Source: Glandiceps talaboti (Eukaryota > Hemichordata > Enteropneusta > Spengelidae). Taken from it: a stretch of 64,000 nucleotides of DNA. The position numbers were made by a program, and so were the translations under genes. The stretch spans positions 22,787,592-22,851,591 of the forward strand of contig NC_135554.1 of NCBI RefSeq assembly GCF_964340395.1, written 5' to 3'. Below are positions 1-12,722 of this stretch, one piece after another. How positions within the stretch are numbered: position 1 is the first letter of the stretch; the number at the start of each line of letters is the position of its first letter. The notes beneath the pieces were generated by a model, which saw only the letters and a list, made by a program, of their open reading frames with translations, was not told where the DNA came from and searched no databases.

Positions 1-2342
1 AGTAGATGGCTTCTCTATTATCCTACTAGCAGCAATGTGGGCTTTCCTTCCTAATGATGGTATAGCATTGGTAGCCCAGTGGTTTAAGAATAGAGTTATT
101 GAGGTAGGTAACCTGTGTAGTTTACTATGGTATGGTGAAAAATAATCTAACACTCAATTTACAACTGAAATTATCGACATTAATATCGAAATTTGTTAAG
201 GATAATAAAGGTACATTTCAGCTCTTAAACTCTGTTCTCCCAAGGATAGATCGCAAGGAAGGCAGCTGAACCTTTTGCTTGGTTGATTTTGGCTAGGCTA
301 TGTCTCAAATGTTGAGGTAGTAGATAGCTGAAATCAACTAAGTGAATGGTCTAGGCTTGTATATAGGAGACTAGAAACAAGTTAAAAATCTAGAAAGTCT
401 AGATCTGATTTATACTGGAATTGAAACATGGCAAATTACATTTTTCTGTTAACTGAAAAAACTTCTTTTTGAAAGCCTGAGTGTATTTTTCTGCTGATCC
501 AACTAAAAAATAGTACCTCGTAGCAGTACCTATTGAATGTCATAAGGAGGCCTGTGGTTCTATGACAATGAAAATGTATGACTCCACTGGTAAAATACCA
601 CAAATGACAGTGACAACATTGCATTGGCCTGGGAATACTGTAGTCAGTAAAATATTCTGTCGTTGATTTTACTCTATGCTTCCTTGTTTGTCTAGATATT
701 ACTTCAAATGCCGTACAACCGAAATTTAGAAACAGAAGCAGATGAAGTGGGCCTACAGTTAGCTGCAAAGGTTTGTTTGTGTCTCTTTACTCCAATTATT
801 TTTTTTTCAAAATGTAGATAAAGTGATAGTTTATGTGGTAATGCCAATATGTAAGAATGAAATAATGCACCATAGAGTGGTCATCAGAAAAAACAAAAGG
901 TTGTATAATTTGGCCACTAGGAGTGCTGTTTGGAACGCACTTTCAGACCAGAAGTGAAGGTCATTACTATGATCATGATCATGATTTCCCACTGTTTCAC
1001 AGCAAAGGTTGGTGGAAATCTCAAGTAGTTAAATAATCCTGCTCACTTTGTTTCTGATCATGTTTTGAGGAACTAAAGTTGGTTTTGTTTTAGCTACATT
1101 TTGTTGACCTTTTCATGTTCATGTACTGCCATATGATTTCCGCCCTCATTTTTCTGCATCTTGTGACTTATTTTGAAAATGTCTGTAAGATTGGTAACAG
1201 CAACATAGTGTATTAGCTGTTCATCAATTTCAGATGTCACATTTGTTATATCATAATTATTGAATAATTATTGAATTTTGGGTAAAGGGGTAATAAAACT
1301 TCTGACTTACCCCATTCCAGGGCTGTTTTGATGTAAGGGAAAGCAGTGCATTCTGGGAGTGTATGGCATTAGAAAGTGAAGCAGAGGGTAATGCAAACAA
1401 TATAGAGTTACTGTCAACACATCCAAGTCACCAAACTAGAGCTGAACATTTGAACCAATTGATACCCAAGGTAAGTATGCTAAGTTTAGTATGTTGCATC
1501 ATTGCCTCATTAGCTATATAGTCATGATGGTCAAATGGTTAGCATGGTCGGCTTGGAATCTGCGGGTTGCAGGTTCGAGCCCCACCGATTGCTGCCGTTT
1601 GTTTCTGAGTGGCTAATGTCTTTGGACAAAATTTGAACCATGACTGTGCCTCAGTCAACACAGCTGTATAATTGGGGACCTGGTAGGATAGAGGTTGCAA
1701 CGTGAATGCTTTAATCCTATGCGCCTATAGAGACTGCAATGCATTGTATGCTCCCCAGGGAGTTGAGGAAGTATAAGAGCCACTATAGATCCCAACTTGT
1801 TTTTTTTTGTTGACAAATAAATACCCCTTGGTAGAAAGAGGATTATTGAGTCTGGAACGTCAACCTCACTCTCAATAATAATAATTGTTATATCTCTGAT
1901 CTGTTGGGTTTCAGATGACTGCCCATTTTAAAGTATAGCGCCCTCACATGACCTCACTACAATTCTTTTGTTTTTAACAATAAATTGTCAAATTTGATGA
2001 TTTCAAACCTCAATGTGTAAGGTTCTGTAATGCATTGTTGTATTTACACTGTTAACAACATCTCTCTACACCATCCCTGTAGAATATCGGTGTGTCAATG
2101 TTTTTTTTATGATACTGAGAGAACTTGAAATTTGTCAGACATGAAAGTTTGATAGTACTTATGAATTAAATTGCTGTATTTCCATTTTATTGTAGGCCAT
2201 ACAACTACGTGATTGCTATAAATGTCCACATTTACCCATGAAAGATCCAAGAGAAATGGTCAAGAAGTTAAGAGCACATATTGAGGCCATGCGAAGTGAA
2301 AATGTTGTTGTACTACCATCAGGGGATAAAATAAAAGTTTGA
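1..2342 (+). CDS. OMA1: OMA1 mitochondrial metalloendopeptidase, C-terminal four exons (5' partial)
   Basis: Exons 2-103, 696-770, 1321-1470 and 2196-2342 join in frame, all at phase-0 GT/AG junctions, to give 157 C-terminal residues; the stop is 2340-2342. OMA1 is the M48 zinc protease of the mitochondrial inner membrane that cleaves OPA1 and DELE1 under stress. What is seen: a hydrophobic helix followed by a WF pair (exon 1), then NLETEADEVGLQLAAK (exon 2), which carries the third zinc-ligand Glu of the M48 fold, and STHPSHQTRAEHLNQLIP (exon 3), matching the conserved OMA1 THPSHxxR element. The HExxH motif would lie in an upstream exon outside the window. The tail after the conserved region is short and basic. 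The identification is firm from the combined motifs; the 5' part cannot be judged. Confidence 0.93.
1521..1800 (+). mobile_element. tRNA-derived SINE, head and body
   Basis: This lies downstream of the third OMA1 exon in the last intron. It starts with a pol III A-box-like TGGTCAAATGG and a B-box GGTTCGAGCCC about 35 bp further on. A body follows that contains CTCCCCAGGGAGTTGAGGAAG. The same body lies in reverse orientation at about 46555-46680, and a second head lies at 9460-9540, so this is a dispersed family and not a tRNA gene. No complete acceptor stem is visible. Confidence 0.75.
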
Positions 2343-3580
2343 AAACAAACCATGTAAATTAAATATGTCATTATGCTGTGATCATGTGTTATGGTAAATA
2401 TTTGAAATCAGGGGTTTACAGAAAAAGTTTGCTATGCAAATTTAAGATTTAATTGTACTACCAGCAGCTGTTACAGTAAATTTTGAAATCAATCAAGCCA
2501 TGCAAATTAAAGAGTTAGTTGTACTACATCAGCTGTTCAGAAAAACAGAGCAAGCCATGCAAACCAAAGATGATGTTGTACAACCATTAGCTACTACAGA
2601 AAACATTTGACATCAAGCAATGCAAATTAAAAATTATGTTGTACTACCATATGGGGTAGTGAAAGTGAACATTTCTAACAAGGGGTTATGCAAACTAAAT
2701 GGTGAAAGTTTACAGGTATTGTTTTTGATTGTGACATAAATTTTTAATGTGTACTGAAAGAAAGAGAGATGTTATTTTTATCTGAAGTGTATCTTTTATT
2801 GATGATGACATTTTTAAATGAAATGCTCAGGATTTTTATCAAATATATCATGTGAAGACAATTTGTTATGACATTCAACAATGCATATTTCCTGATCTGA
2901 TGATGATTCTTTAACCCCAATGTTTGAATTCCATGCTCTGACACTATCTTATCAACAAAGTTATGTAGATTCACTAGGATTCTTTTGTTCTGGATCACAG
3001 CTTGTTGGCACACTTGCACTTAGGCATAATGGGGTTCTGTCATATCATGATTTACAACAAAATGTTTGATATCTTTAACTTATACCTATATATCAACATA
3101 ATAATAATTATTTCAACAACGTCGGTGATCAAATTTTTGTAATTCTATTTTACTTTCATACAAGAGTACTGCTAGGCTCTAGGGCTATGAAACTGACCAA
3201 AGTTTAGTTCGCACAGTGCCAAATGTGTTGTCAAGGGCTTGCCTGAGAGAGCTGTGCACCAAAGGTAGTCATCCTCAGCTTTTGTTTGGGAACTTTCCCA
3301 TCACAGATCCCAGGTTTTACTACAAGAATATATTGGGCTTTTGAAGTGTGTATGTGGGATTATGAAATCACACCTTGAAATTCAGTACTGTACAGGTAAA
3401 TCTGAAATACATGAAAAGAGATTGAAAGTATTTTGAAAATAAAGCAATTCGTTAAAAAACTTACCTGACACACTGTGTAACTTGATGTACAAAGTTGGTT
3501 TAAGTTATGCAAATTCTGAAACTACTTCAACCTTTGATTGTGATCAGTATTCAACAAATATGAAGAAGGCATTTATTTCT

Positions 3581-3850
3581 AGGTGTGCAAATGAAGTACT
3601 ACAAATGCCATCCTCTCCTGGGAGTCAGCAGACATGCATTTGTAATATTAGAACATAGATTTGTTGAATTTAAAGGTAATTAAACCCCCTCAGGAGTGAC
3701 GAATGTTTGTGTTTTTTCCAATTACATATACATGTTGCTGACTCCCATGAGAAGATGTGTGTCCATGGCAAGGACCCTCAGTGAACAATGAATGAGTTTA
3801 AACTTGATATTTCTCAGCAAAATCATAAGATGACCTCCAGAACCCCCAGT
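3581..3850 (+). repeat. Dispersed repeat, first copy (partner at 23990-24370)
   Basis: The block contains GTCAGCAGACATGCAT, then a variant of GGCAAGGA, then CAATGAAT. The same ordered words recur at 24173-24305, and the GGGTTCTGGAGAG segment of the 24-kb copy recurs at about 23477. Similarity is diverged. No protein or clear terminal repeat was found. Confidence 0.55.
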
Positions 3851-5039
3851 TTACAAAAATGCCCTTTCCTGCAGTGGCGTACCCCTTTACTTTGTTATGT
3901 AATGAGAGTGCAGTATACAAATGTGGTACTGATGTTGATTAGGATTGGAGAACAATATGAACCGAATTGAAATTGGAAATCGATTTGCAATTAGAAGTGA
4001 AAATGCAAATGAATCTAAAGTGATAATTGATTTGCAAGTCCAAATTGATAAGACACAAACTTTATGATACTGTGAGCCTTCTCAGTTTCCGTAGTGCAGC
4101 CACAAGTTGCTTTTAAATGCCAGGGATTCAATCCCAGGTTATTAGTGCTATCTTATCAGTGAAGTATATTTCTTCTTTTCTACAGCTCTGCTAGACAACT
4201 GTCTAACCTAGATTTTAATCGTAACCCAACATGGCATGGGGGAGCAATACATACAACATCAAATGCAGCCTCTATCTTCAAGACAAGATAATGTCACGAG
4301 ATTGAGAAAAAACCCCATTTTATTTGTAATTTTTTCTTTAAAGTTACTATTGACATAAAACTCTAGAAGTATATACATCCACAATAATAAGTAGATATTG
4401 ACTAACTATACTCTTGATAATGGTTTTGAAATGACAATCTCACACCATTTTTAAAAAGTAGACGAGTGTACAGTCTGTAAGGTACACCATGATGGGGTGG
4501 CCTCATACATTGGTCAACCCCGAGCAGGCCGTTGAGGGCAGCATAACACGACATAATTTAGTCTAACTAAGTGTAGTCATTGCCCCTATGGCAGTGTATT
4601 TGGAAAACTACACAGCTAAAATGATTAACATATTGTTTAATATGCATGTAACCGATACCTTCAAAGATGGGTATATTCGGCAAAGAATGACTGCATCATT
4701 GCGACAGCAGCACACTGCCCTCACAGGTCAGATTGGACAGAAAGTACATTCAATGTGGTCCACTTTTGCAACCTGCACTCACTGAGAGATCAGGTTGATG
4801 TGACAAATGTTTAAAAATTCTGTAAACTTCATTACAAAAACTACAAGAAGATTTTTCAAAGAATACTGTAAACACTTTTGAAAAGAAGTAGTGCAGGATT
4901 TGTTAATGCAGGATTTGTTAGTGATGCCAAGATATCATAATAAACCAAAGATCTTTACAGTGCAAAAGTCTTACTAACTGTCCTTTACCTAATATATTTT
5001 CTACTTCTATCTACAAAAAGACATTTTGAATAATTATCA

Positions 5040-5168
5040 GAAACTTGGTACACCCTAGAATGGAAAATGCAGTTCACAGTTATCAACAGAGGTGTGTGAT
5101 TCATCATGCCTCCTATAACTGTAAGTAGACTGAAAGATTTGTCGTTGGGGGCGCTCTTTCATCTCCGG

Positions 5169-5202
<34 letters not shown>

Positions 5203-5460
5203 ATTATAGCATTGGGAGTAATACAAATATGGCCCCAGTGTGGAGAAAGGTTAAAAGCACACTAACAATGTTAAACCCTGTAGCCTCCCCACTACATACA
5301 TACGGTACACCACAGGATGGGAAATGATGTCGCCTACCCTCCTACGTACACTATAGCATGGAGGGGGGGGGGGGTGATGTATAGCCTCCCCCTATACACA
5401 CACCATCGCATAGGAAATGGAGAAAGCACACTCGACAATGACAAATATTTTAGACTACAC
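5040..5460. repeat. CA microsatellite and degenerate minisatellite
   Basis: A (CA)n run covers about 5170-5200. Around it are several diverged copies of a unit with the order GGTACACC, GGATGGGAAATG, TATAGCAT and CCTCCCC, with a run of G at about 5361-5373. Units are too diverged for a firm period. Confidence 0.6.
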
Positions 5461-5863
5461 TGTAAGCTGATTGACAAAAATTCTTACCCAAACATTACAT
5501 CTAATTCTATAAACTTACACTACATTGCTTTACAGTAATATTGTACTCTGATCAAAATGTTTACAAAATTGAAAAATATATAAACATCCACTATATATCC
5601 AAATCTACAAACACAATGTCATGTAATTAGTTACATCCATATTTTCATTTTTTTTACTGTAAATGACAAGTATTCGTTATAAACTTGGTTTACTGTTCAT
5701 TACATTACATTATGGAAACTATCACATCGTACAAGTCTGAAGTTGAATCAATTCCAAAAGTAAACAAGACTATCTTTTAAACAAATCTGTATACATTATT
5801 CTGTGACAGAAAGTGAGCCTTCAGCTGACAAACATAAATAAATACAAACTATAACTATTTTGC

Positions 5864-6015
5864 TAGTCTTGCTGCTAGACCCCTTGGGCTATTCTGCTCA
5901 CCGTGAAGGTGACCGAAGGTTGCTAGTGAGGGTGATAGCTCGGGTGTTCGCCCTCGATTGTACCTTTCAGAAACAGAGTGTTGAGAAGAAAGCCTGAGGT
6001 CTAGCAGCTAGACTA
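5864..6015. mobile_element. 152-bp MITE with 9-bp target site duplication, Mutator-like
   Basis: The ends are inverted repeats: TAGTCTTGCTGCTAGACC at the left against TAGTCTAGCTGCTAGACC read inward from the right, one mismatch in 18. The element is flanked by a perfect direct repeat CTATTTTGC at 5855-5863 and 6016-6024, extendable to 10 bp if the terminal A is counted with the target. A 9-10 bp duplication is typical of Mutator-like elements. There is no coding capacity, so the class is inferred from the duplication length alone. Confidence 0.8.
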
Positions 6016-6711
6016 CTATTTTGCAAGCTATTGATAAAAAGTATTGCGTGGCCATTGGTTTAAGTCGCAAGTGTACTCATAGTCTGGATGCCAATGTGGT
6101 TTCTAACTAAACCCTGAAGAGGTTGAAGCATGCTGAAATGCCGAAGTTAAACGAGGACCAATACAAGCATAATCTCAAAGTGCATGCCGTCTTACATGAG
6201 GTGAAGGCCGATGTGGAAGGAAAGAAGTAAACTGTAATGATATCGTATAGGAACTAGACCAGTGTATTCACAGTAGGGTGCTGTTTCTAGTAACTTCTAT
6301 CATGGCAGGGTACATTTTTGGGGAAATTTCAATGTTTACAGAACATGTATCTTAATTACGGGATGATTATACCCACACAAGAGTGAGAGGTACCATGTAC
6401 CACTATCACCCACGTGTGTACTCTACCACATCGAACACTAGTTTTAGTTCGCATCTATCTTAGCAAGATGATCGCACAGTTTCCACAGGCATATGTGTGT
6501 AGAGAAAGGAAATTAGTCATAAATGTTCATAAGAAGTCTTGTTTACACCCTCTTGTCTAGAAAATAAAAAATCAGAAATTATACTTAGTCTACATTTTTT
6601 TCAGCATATCTCTTGAGACTGGTGAAAGTAAAATTTTGGAATTTGGTAAAAAACAACCTTACTAAACTTACAGTCTGACAAGAAACCTGTTAAATTTGAT
6701 TGATATCATAA

Positions 6712-6900
6712 AGGCCCACGATTCAGTCCCAGGTTCTCACATTAGTGCTATCTTATTAGTGGAATTGTAAGGATATGATAAAACCATTCTTTTTGTTCAC
6801 AACTATGGTAACTTTTTCTATAGCTCTGCAAGAAAACTGTTTTTCCCACTATAAAAATTTTTGAAATGGGGGTCAACATGATATCAAAATTAGGCCATTT
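6712..6900 (+). repeat. Dispersed repeat shared with 4105-4215 and 54735-54880
   Basis: All three sites share the order TCAATCCCAGGTT (or TCAGTCCCAGGTT), TTAGTGCTATCTTAT, then a pyrimidine stretch and CTGCAAGAAAACTG-like sequence. One copy lies in a POLR1A intron and two lie between OMA1 and AEBP2. Termini are not defined. Confidence 0.55.
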
Positions 6901-7791
6901 TAAAATCCTGTGAATAGTGTCCCTTGAAACCAATGCTGTCAACCCTAAAGTTATTTTAATATTTTGGAAGGACTAGTACCAATTAAGCTCTCATACGGCA
7001 AAGTTTGGAGAAGACATTTGCTCTGTAGATGTACACAAAATTCAGCTCTCTCAGTGTTGGCAATACAAGTGTAGTGTTTGCTCTGTAGATGTATAATACA
7101 CAAAATTCAGATCTATATACAGAAAGAAACCACAGTTGTTTAAATGATTACGGTACTGTTTCATAGTTGTTGGCCTCTCTTTGTGTTAATGAACTGAAAA
7201 CGTGAAGTTACAAGATAAATAGTTTCCCTGATGACTAAATGTGACATTTACATGCAATTGCCAAGTCTGTAATCTGCTAGTAATTACCTAAGGGGTGAAT
7301 GTCGTTGCCTGATGTAAGGTTGTGTGGTCGACATCACAATACAATATCAACTCAATAGGGTACTTGCTGCAATCAACAATAATTTAAATTTGTCTAAGTC
7401 CAGATTCAGTTTCAAATTAGTGCCCCCAACGTCCGAAATAATCAGGCTTCAGCTAGAGAAGAGTTAAATGACATACAAATTCTTGAAGGCAGAGCATGTT
7501 ATATGCCATTAGCTAGTCTTTCAAAAAACAGGCCACTCTTTACCGTGAAAACCTTAAAAATAAACCCCTGAAGTCAATAGATCATTGTCTGAGTCCGTAA
7601 TAAGTGATTTTTGGATAATCTTATAATTCTAGACTGTATAGAACACAATCTACATTAACCCAAAAAAAATCTAAAATCTACAACTTTTCTGTACTTTTGA
7701 AAAGGTGTGCTTAATTTTGGTAGTGACATAGAAAATTCAAATCTGATAACCCAATGTGTACATAGCCATATCACCACAGTAGATGTATGTC

Positions 7792-8074
7792 CTACTTCCG
7801 TCGGTTCTTTCTTCGCCTGGTACGGTTTGATTTGGACGGGTCCAGCTGACTGACTGTGTCCCTTGGTAGACTAGATAAATGCATGGTTCTAGTGTGCACA
7901 CTGTATGCCTGGCTCTCAGTCACCCAAACATCTGGTAAGCTGAAAATTACATCACACAAATATTTTATTATATACCCCCGGTAAGGCTTCATGTTTCTAC
8001 ATTAGGCCAAAAAAACAAAAAGAATTGTTTCTGGTCAGCATGCGCATCACTTAAAAATCCTCGTCAGTCTTTTT

Positions 8075-8112
<38 letters not shown>

Positions 8113-10334
8113 TCCAGCCCATGCAGTCTGCAGATCCGTGGGGAAACACAAAAATAACCCTCCCTACTTTAGTGAAGACAACTGCAGAGCCAATCATGAA
8201 CAAGCAAATGCAAGTAGTAAATAACAAGAACAGTAACTGCCATAAATAGCAGACTGAGTGACAGGTTTGTTGAGAATTAAAAAAAAAAAATCTGCGTCCT
8301 GACCAGAACCAATTCTTTTCTTTTTTTTGGCCTAAGCATCTTTAATTCATTTCTGAACATAGCAGTATGATACCAATGCAACATTGATGTACAAACACTG
8401 GAATCTATCAAATAAACATCAGCAAGAGTCTTCCCACAGACTACCATTTTCCATGGCTGGCAACTTGCACTTGCAGTGTGCCAATTGACATGTAGTGACA
8501 CACACACAGTTTCTTGTGTCGCACCAAAATTTGGTGTTCCCATGTCTTACTAGGTGGAGACTCACAATGAGTGTGCTCTTTATGCAATATGATTGACGTG
8601 TCAGTGACACACACACAATTTCTAGTGACAGCAGCAAGATTTGGTATATTCTCATATCTCTTACTATATGGTGACTCACAAGAAAACATAGCTTTCATCA
8701 TTTTGATTCACAGCATATAAAAGTATGGCTGTCATTACAGGGCACAATGGCTATCATTACAGGACACACTGCTGGTAAGTATATACATGTTGCAAGTCTA
8801 AATACATATGATGAGCTATCAGTGGTCTCATTGATGTAAATTACTTACAAGTTTTCTGGTGTGTAGTGAAGAAGAAGTTTGACTACACCATCACTTTCCT
8901 TCCTCCTACCAATAACCTGAATATTTAAAGAAAAACAGTTTTTTTTTTCTTCAAATAACAATGCTAAAAATCAATATCAAATATTGTTGTTGTTTTAATG
9001 TGTTGACAATTTACAGGGAAACACTGAAAACGGAACAACCATAACACTCAATAGTTTGGAACATGTGCAAGTATGGGGTCATTCTCAAAGTCAAATATGT
9101 GCATTTTCGAATTATTTTTAGTCATTGACAACACGACTTAATTTTCAAACCTGTCCATTTGTTCCCATTTTAATACACAGACTACATTTTCAAATGAAAA
9201 TTTATCATTTTAAAAATGTGTGTGTGTGTGTGAAGCAGGTATTATATGAGTATCACCAATGACTGTACGTGATGATGTACAAGACTTACAGAGCTGCGGA
9301 ATATGATGCTGTGACCTCCACCTTCTGTGTCAAGTTTAGTCTTCTTGTTCAGCTGGACTAGTTTATGTTTCAATACATCTACAATCCTTGAATCAAAATA
9401 ATCATCTGTTTTCACTGCAAAAATAATAAAAACATACCTCGAGGTTATCAGCATGTGAAGTCATGATGGTCAAATGGTTAAAGAGTCACTGGTTTGGAAT
9501 CTACAGGTTGCAGGTTCAAGCCTTACAGCAGGTTATTTGTTTTTTAATCTACCCGAGTTTCCTGGTGTTTTCACTGTGATTCCGAACTAAAATGTATAGA
9601 AATCTATACGTTTACCAGATATCCTGTTTCTGTTACTGGGGGTTCCACACCAAAATTATGGTACGAGGCATAGCAATCCGGTCAAGTTTTACTAGCTTTC
9701 ATTTCCTCTGTTACCATGGTTACCCACCAATATTATAGTACAATGTACAAGGTATAGAAATCTATATCACTTTTTACCAGGTTTCCCTCCCCTGTTACCA
9801 TGGTTACCACCAAAATTATGCTATGAGGTATACAAAGCCATGCAATTTTTACCAGATTTCCTTCCTTTGCTACCGTATTCAAAAATCTTATAGCAAAAAA
9901 CACTGGAGTAACTCACCTAATGATAATCTTCGCTTATATTTGATTCTCTTTTTCTTAATAATTTTACCAGGACTGTCTTCTTTACTCCTGGTAGTTTTCT
10001 GTCCATTGCTTTCATTAAAGTGAGTTGGTACATGCCTAGCAAGGCCATTACAGGAACCAAAAGTTGCATTACATCCACTGATAACACATTTGAAAGGTTT
10101 GCCACCGTTGTGGTACAACACATGTTTAGTCAGCCAAGTATGACTTTTAGATGGCGTATTGTACACTTTACACCCTTCCCATAGACATATATATGTTTCT
10201 CCAGACTGGACATTGACGTGAGCTGAGGTGATGTGTTCTGCTAAGTCACTGCTGCAGGTAACGAAGGTATCACATTTATCCCATTTACATGGTATAGAGG
10301 CTGGATTCTTGTAAGGAGGTGGTGTGGTTGTCAT
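7792..10334 (-). CDS. AEBP2: AEBP2, PRC2 accessory zinc-finger protein
   Basis: Coding exons on the minus strand, in order: 10334-9917, 9414-9290, 8916-8849 and 7939-7792. They sum to 759 nt (252 aa plus stop) with GT/AG at every junction and matching phases. AEBP2 is a nuclear cofactor of PRC2 (EZH2, EED, SUZ12, RBBP4/7) in the PRC2.2 form and supports H3K27 methylation. Three C2H2 fingers are visible: C16/C21/H34/H39, C50/C55/H71/H75 and C83/C88/H101/H105. A basic KKKRIKYKRR segment follows, then a C-terminal part with HSIIFRSS, VVKLLLHYTPEN and LPDVWVTES, which match the vertebrate order. The ATG at 10334 has no in-frame upstream coding if the stronger acceptor is used, so this resembles a short isoform without the acidic N-terminus of the long vertebrate form. 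Confidence 0.92.
8078..8110. repeat. TG microsatellite in an AEBP2 intron
   Basis: A (TG)n run follows a T-rich stretch in the intron between the last two AEBP2 exons. A further T/A-rich patch lies at about 8280-8330. The rest of this 0.9-kb intron shows no other feature except two similar segments around 8495 and 8605 carrying GTGACACACACAC. Confidence 0.8.
9460..9540 (+). mobile_element. tRNA-derived SINE head in an AEBP2 intron
   Basis: The sequence repeats the opening of the element at 1521: GTCATGATGGTCAAATGGTTA followed by GGTTGCAGGTTCAAGCC, a slightly decayed B-box. The body of the element is absent and sequence changes after about 9540. It is antisense to AEBP2. Confidence 0.7.
9590..9880. 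repeat. Degenerate minisatellite related to 15775-16370
   Basis: About four diverged units of roughly 80 bp contain CACCAAAATTATGGTACGAGG-like words followed by TTTACCAG and TTTCC and CTGTTACCATGG. The same words recur in the POLR1A intron at 15775-16370, so two loci carry the same repeat family. Confidence 0.65.
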
Positions 10335-10573
10335 GATTGCTGAGGTGTTGAATTCATCAGTTATCCACTACCACAATGACTGTTTATCCTGAAATAAAAA
10401 ACAGACAATGTTTTGTAGTAATTAAAAAATTTTTTTGTTAATAATCTTTATTCGTTCAAATATATTCAATTCAATTTGTATTCAATTCAATTCAACTGTC
10501 CAGAATAAATACAAAACAATTTACAGAAAACACCTGAAAAGGGGCAAGTAAAAACAAAGACAAGTTACACAAA

Positions 10574-10954
10574 GGCTTACTAAAAATAATGTATGGTTCC
10601 GGTTACCTAACCTCCACCTAGTTTTTCACGCCGACTCTAAACTTTTTTTTTTACATATTCGATAAAAAAATAATAAAGTTGTGAAAATTGTGAAGTTTTG
10701 CTAGAAATAGTGGATGCGGAAACTGACATCAACTTAAAGAAACAATACAAAACTGTTCTTCTAATCTGTAATAGCTGTACATCTGATGGGAAGAAACCAA
10801 TAACACAGAGACCATATGGAAAACCGTTGGGAAACATAACTACCTGAACTAGACACTAACACATGAAAAAAAAATACAATAAAAAAAAAATCTACCTACC
10901 CCACCTATTCTAAAATTGAGCGTAATCGGAACCATACAATTGTTTTATTATGCC
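10574..10954. mobile_element. MITE copy, about 381 bp, in the 5' region of AEBP2
   Basis: The left end GGCTTACTAAAAATAATG pairs with the right end read inward, GGCATAATAAAACAATTG. The interior is very close to 30049-30427 over nearly its full length and to 54095-54390 in antisense. The trinucleotides beside this copy (AAA and TTT) do not match, so its target duplication is lost or never existed. It lies between the 5' noncoding exon and first coding exon of AEBP2. Confidence 0.75.
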
Positions 10955-11433
10955 TTTATTACGTTTATTGTCAACAGCAAACACACATGCCTTGCTACAG
11001 TGCCATCCAGACCTGTGTTGAAATCTTTGTCGTACCATGGAAGTTGTTATACTCCATGGTTGTACCATATCACTGTAGTTGGACTGATACTCATTTGTAC
11101 TATGAACTCCCATTATTACTATGTAAAATATTATGTAAATTAGCCACCATCCTTGTTATCTATCATGGTGAGAACACTAATCTATTTTTAACATATTTTA
11201 TACATGTTCTGTTATGACATAAATATTAAACATGAATATTAATTATGCAAATTAGCATGAATATTAATTAGCGACCGGGACTACTCTCAAGCTTGGCAGA
11301 ACCCTGTTATGTCATATTTCAACAACTAGTTACGAAGAAATATGGTTATTGAAAGCCTTAATTATAGGAATTAAAATTCAACGATACAAAACTGAAAAAA
11401 AAAGAAAACAGAAAAGGATGATAAACAAGTAGA

Positions 11434-11570
11434 TATTATTCCCCAATATATTCCTTCGTTCAGCGAAGGAAAATACAAGTCACCTAAGGGGCTTTGTCAC
11501 AACGAGTAGTGACAACCCTTATGTCACACATATTTTCCAACTGAATGAAGATAAATAGTGGAGAATAATA
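11434..11570. mobile_element. Foldback MITE, copy 1 (partner 27708-27842)
   Basis: The first and last roughly 45 bp are inverted repeats: TATTATTCCCCAATATATTC at the left and TATTATTCTCCACTATTTAT read inward from the right, continuing through TTCAGC / TTCAGT and GTCAC / GTGAC. The centre carries CCTAAGGGG and GAGTAGTGACAA, also present in the copy at 27.7 kb. Confidence 0.75.
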
Positions 11571-12722
11571 TAATAATACCAGCGCCAGTAATAATAATAT
11601 CAAAGAAAAATTGGTGAAAGCACTAATGGTAATTTTGAACGTTTTGACTCATATTTCGAACACAGCAGAACCAGTGATGTAGACAGACGTTGTCACGGCG
11701 TAGAACAACCAGAGTATATATTCCATATTTTTGTTCAACTTGGTTCGTGCATGGTATAAATAAATGTTTATTAGGGCAACTACTTGTAAAGAAAAGGGTA
11801 TTATTTTAAAGCCTTGACATTAAAATTATGATCAGTATCGTTAATAAATGCCGTTATCAAATTTACAAAAAAAAGATAACCAAATGTTTAGTGACTCTAA
11901 AAGAAAATTGACTTATTGCTTTGACATTAATCATTTGCATTGTAAAAACTTGAACAAGGAAATCAAATTTTTAAAATAAATGATGATAAACAAATAATGT
12001 ATTGATATTCTAATTTCTAGTTAAAGTAATACTTGTGTCAAGTTGACCTCTAAATGATCGTTATGTTTAATAATATTAACATGACCTTGACCATCAGTTC
12101 AAGGAAGTCCTTCATTACTTAGTTTCATATAGTTCACTCCATTCCATCACGATCGAGGCCAAGGGTAACATTGTTATAGTACTATTATGACTGTTGGAAT
12201 AGTCACGATAGTTGGCTTAAAAAAATACTGATATTTGATTAAAAACATATGTTTCTACACATAACAGTAATTTGATGTAAACTGCACCGCAAATAGTGAT
12301 GCGTGGATGAGTGAGTCGGTACGATTTCATACTGTATTCAATTTTTTTTCCGAATTTACCAAATAATTCTTCCTTCTATTATTTCGTTTTACGTATAAAA
12401 ACTCGGCAAGAACCATAACTGATTTTAAATGTATAAAAATAGGAAACGAACGGGGCGCTGACAATCACATTTCAAAGTCTAAAAGAGTAAAACTTTCACA
12501 TCTCTGTAACGTTGACTTGTCAAATGCCAACCGACGCGCCTGTCGATGCGACGGGACAAAAGCAGGTGACCGGAAGCGACAACGAAAGTGTCGCTCTCAT
12601 CTTCTCTTGGACATATTACGTAATTTTGATGTCGTCTTCGGCTGAGAGTGGCACTATACTTATTTTTCAAATAAGACATCGACATACACCGTCGAGTTAT
12701 TCCATGCATTTCGTCTACTTAC

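Larger units (their letters stand above)
2343..7791. other. OMA1-AEBP2 intergenic region, no gene seen
   Basis: The two flanking genes converge here. I see no exon chain or recognisable protein. An AATAAA at about 3438 could serve OMA1, but other sites are possible. The interval holds a dispersed repeat (3581-3850), a CA-rich minisatellite-like patch (5040-5460), a MITE (5864-6015) and a repeat shared with 54735-54880 (6712-6900). The remainder is plain AT-rich sequence. Confidence 0.6.

Noticed and set aside
1521-1600. A functional tRNA gene
   Set aside because: A- and B-boxes are present but no cloverleaf forms and the element is dispersed, so it is a SINE head.
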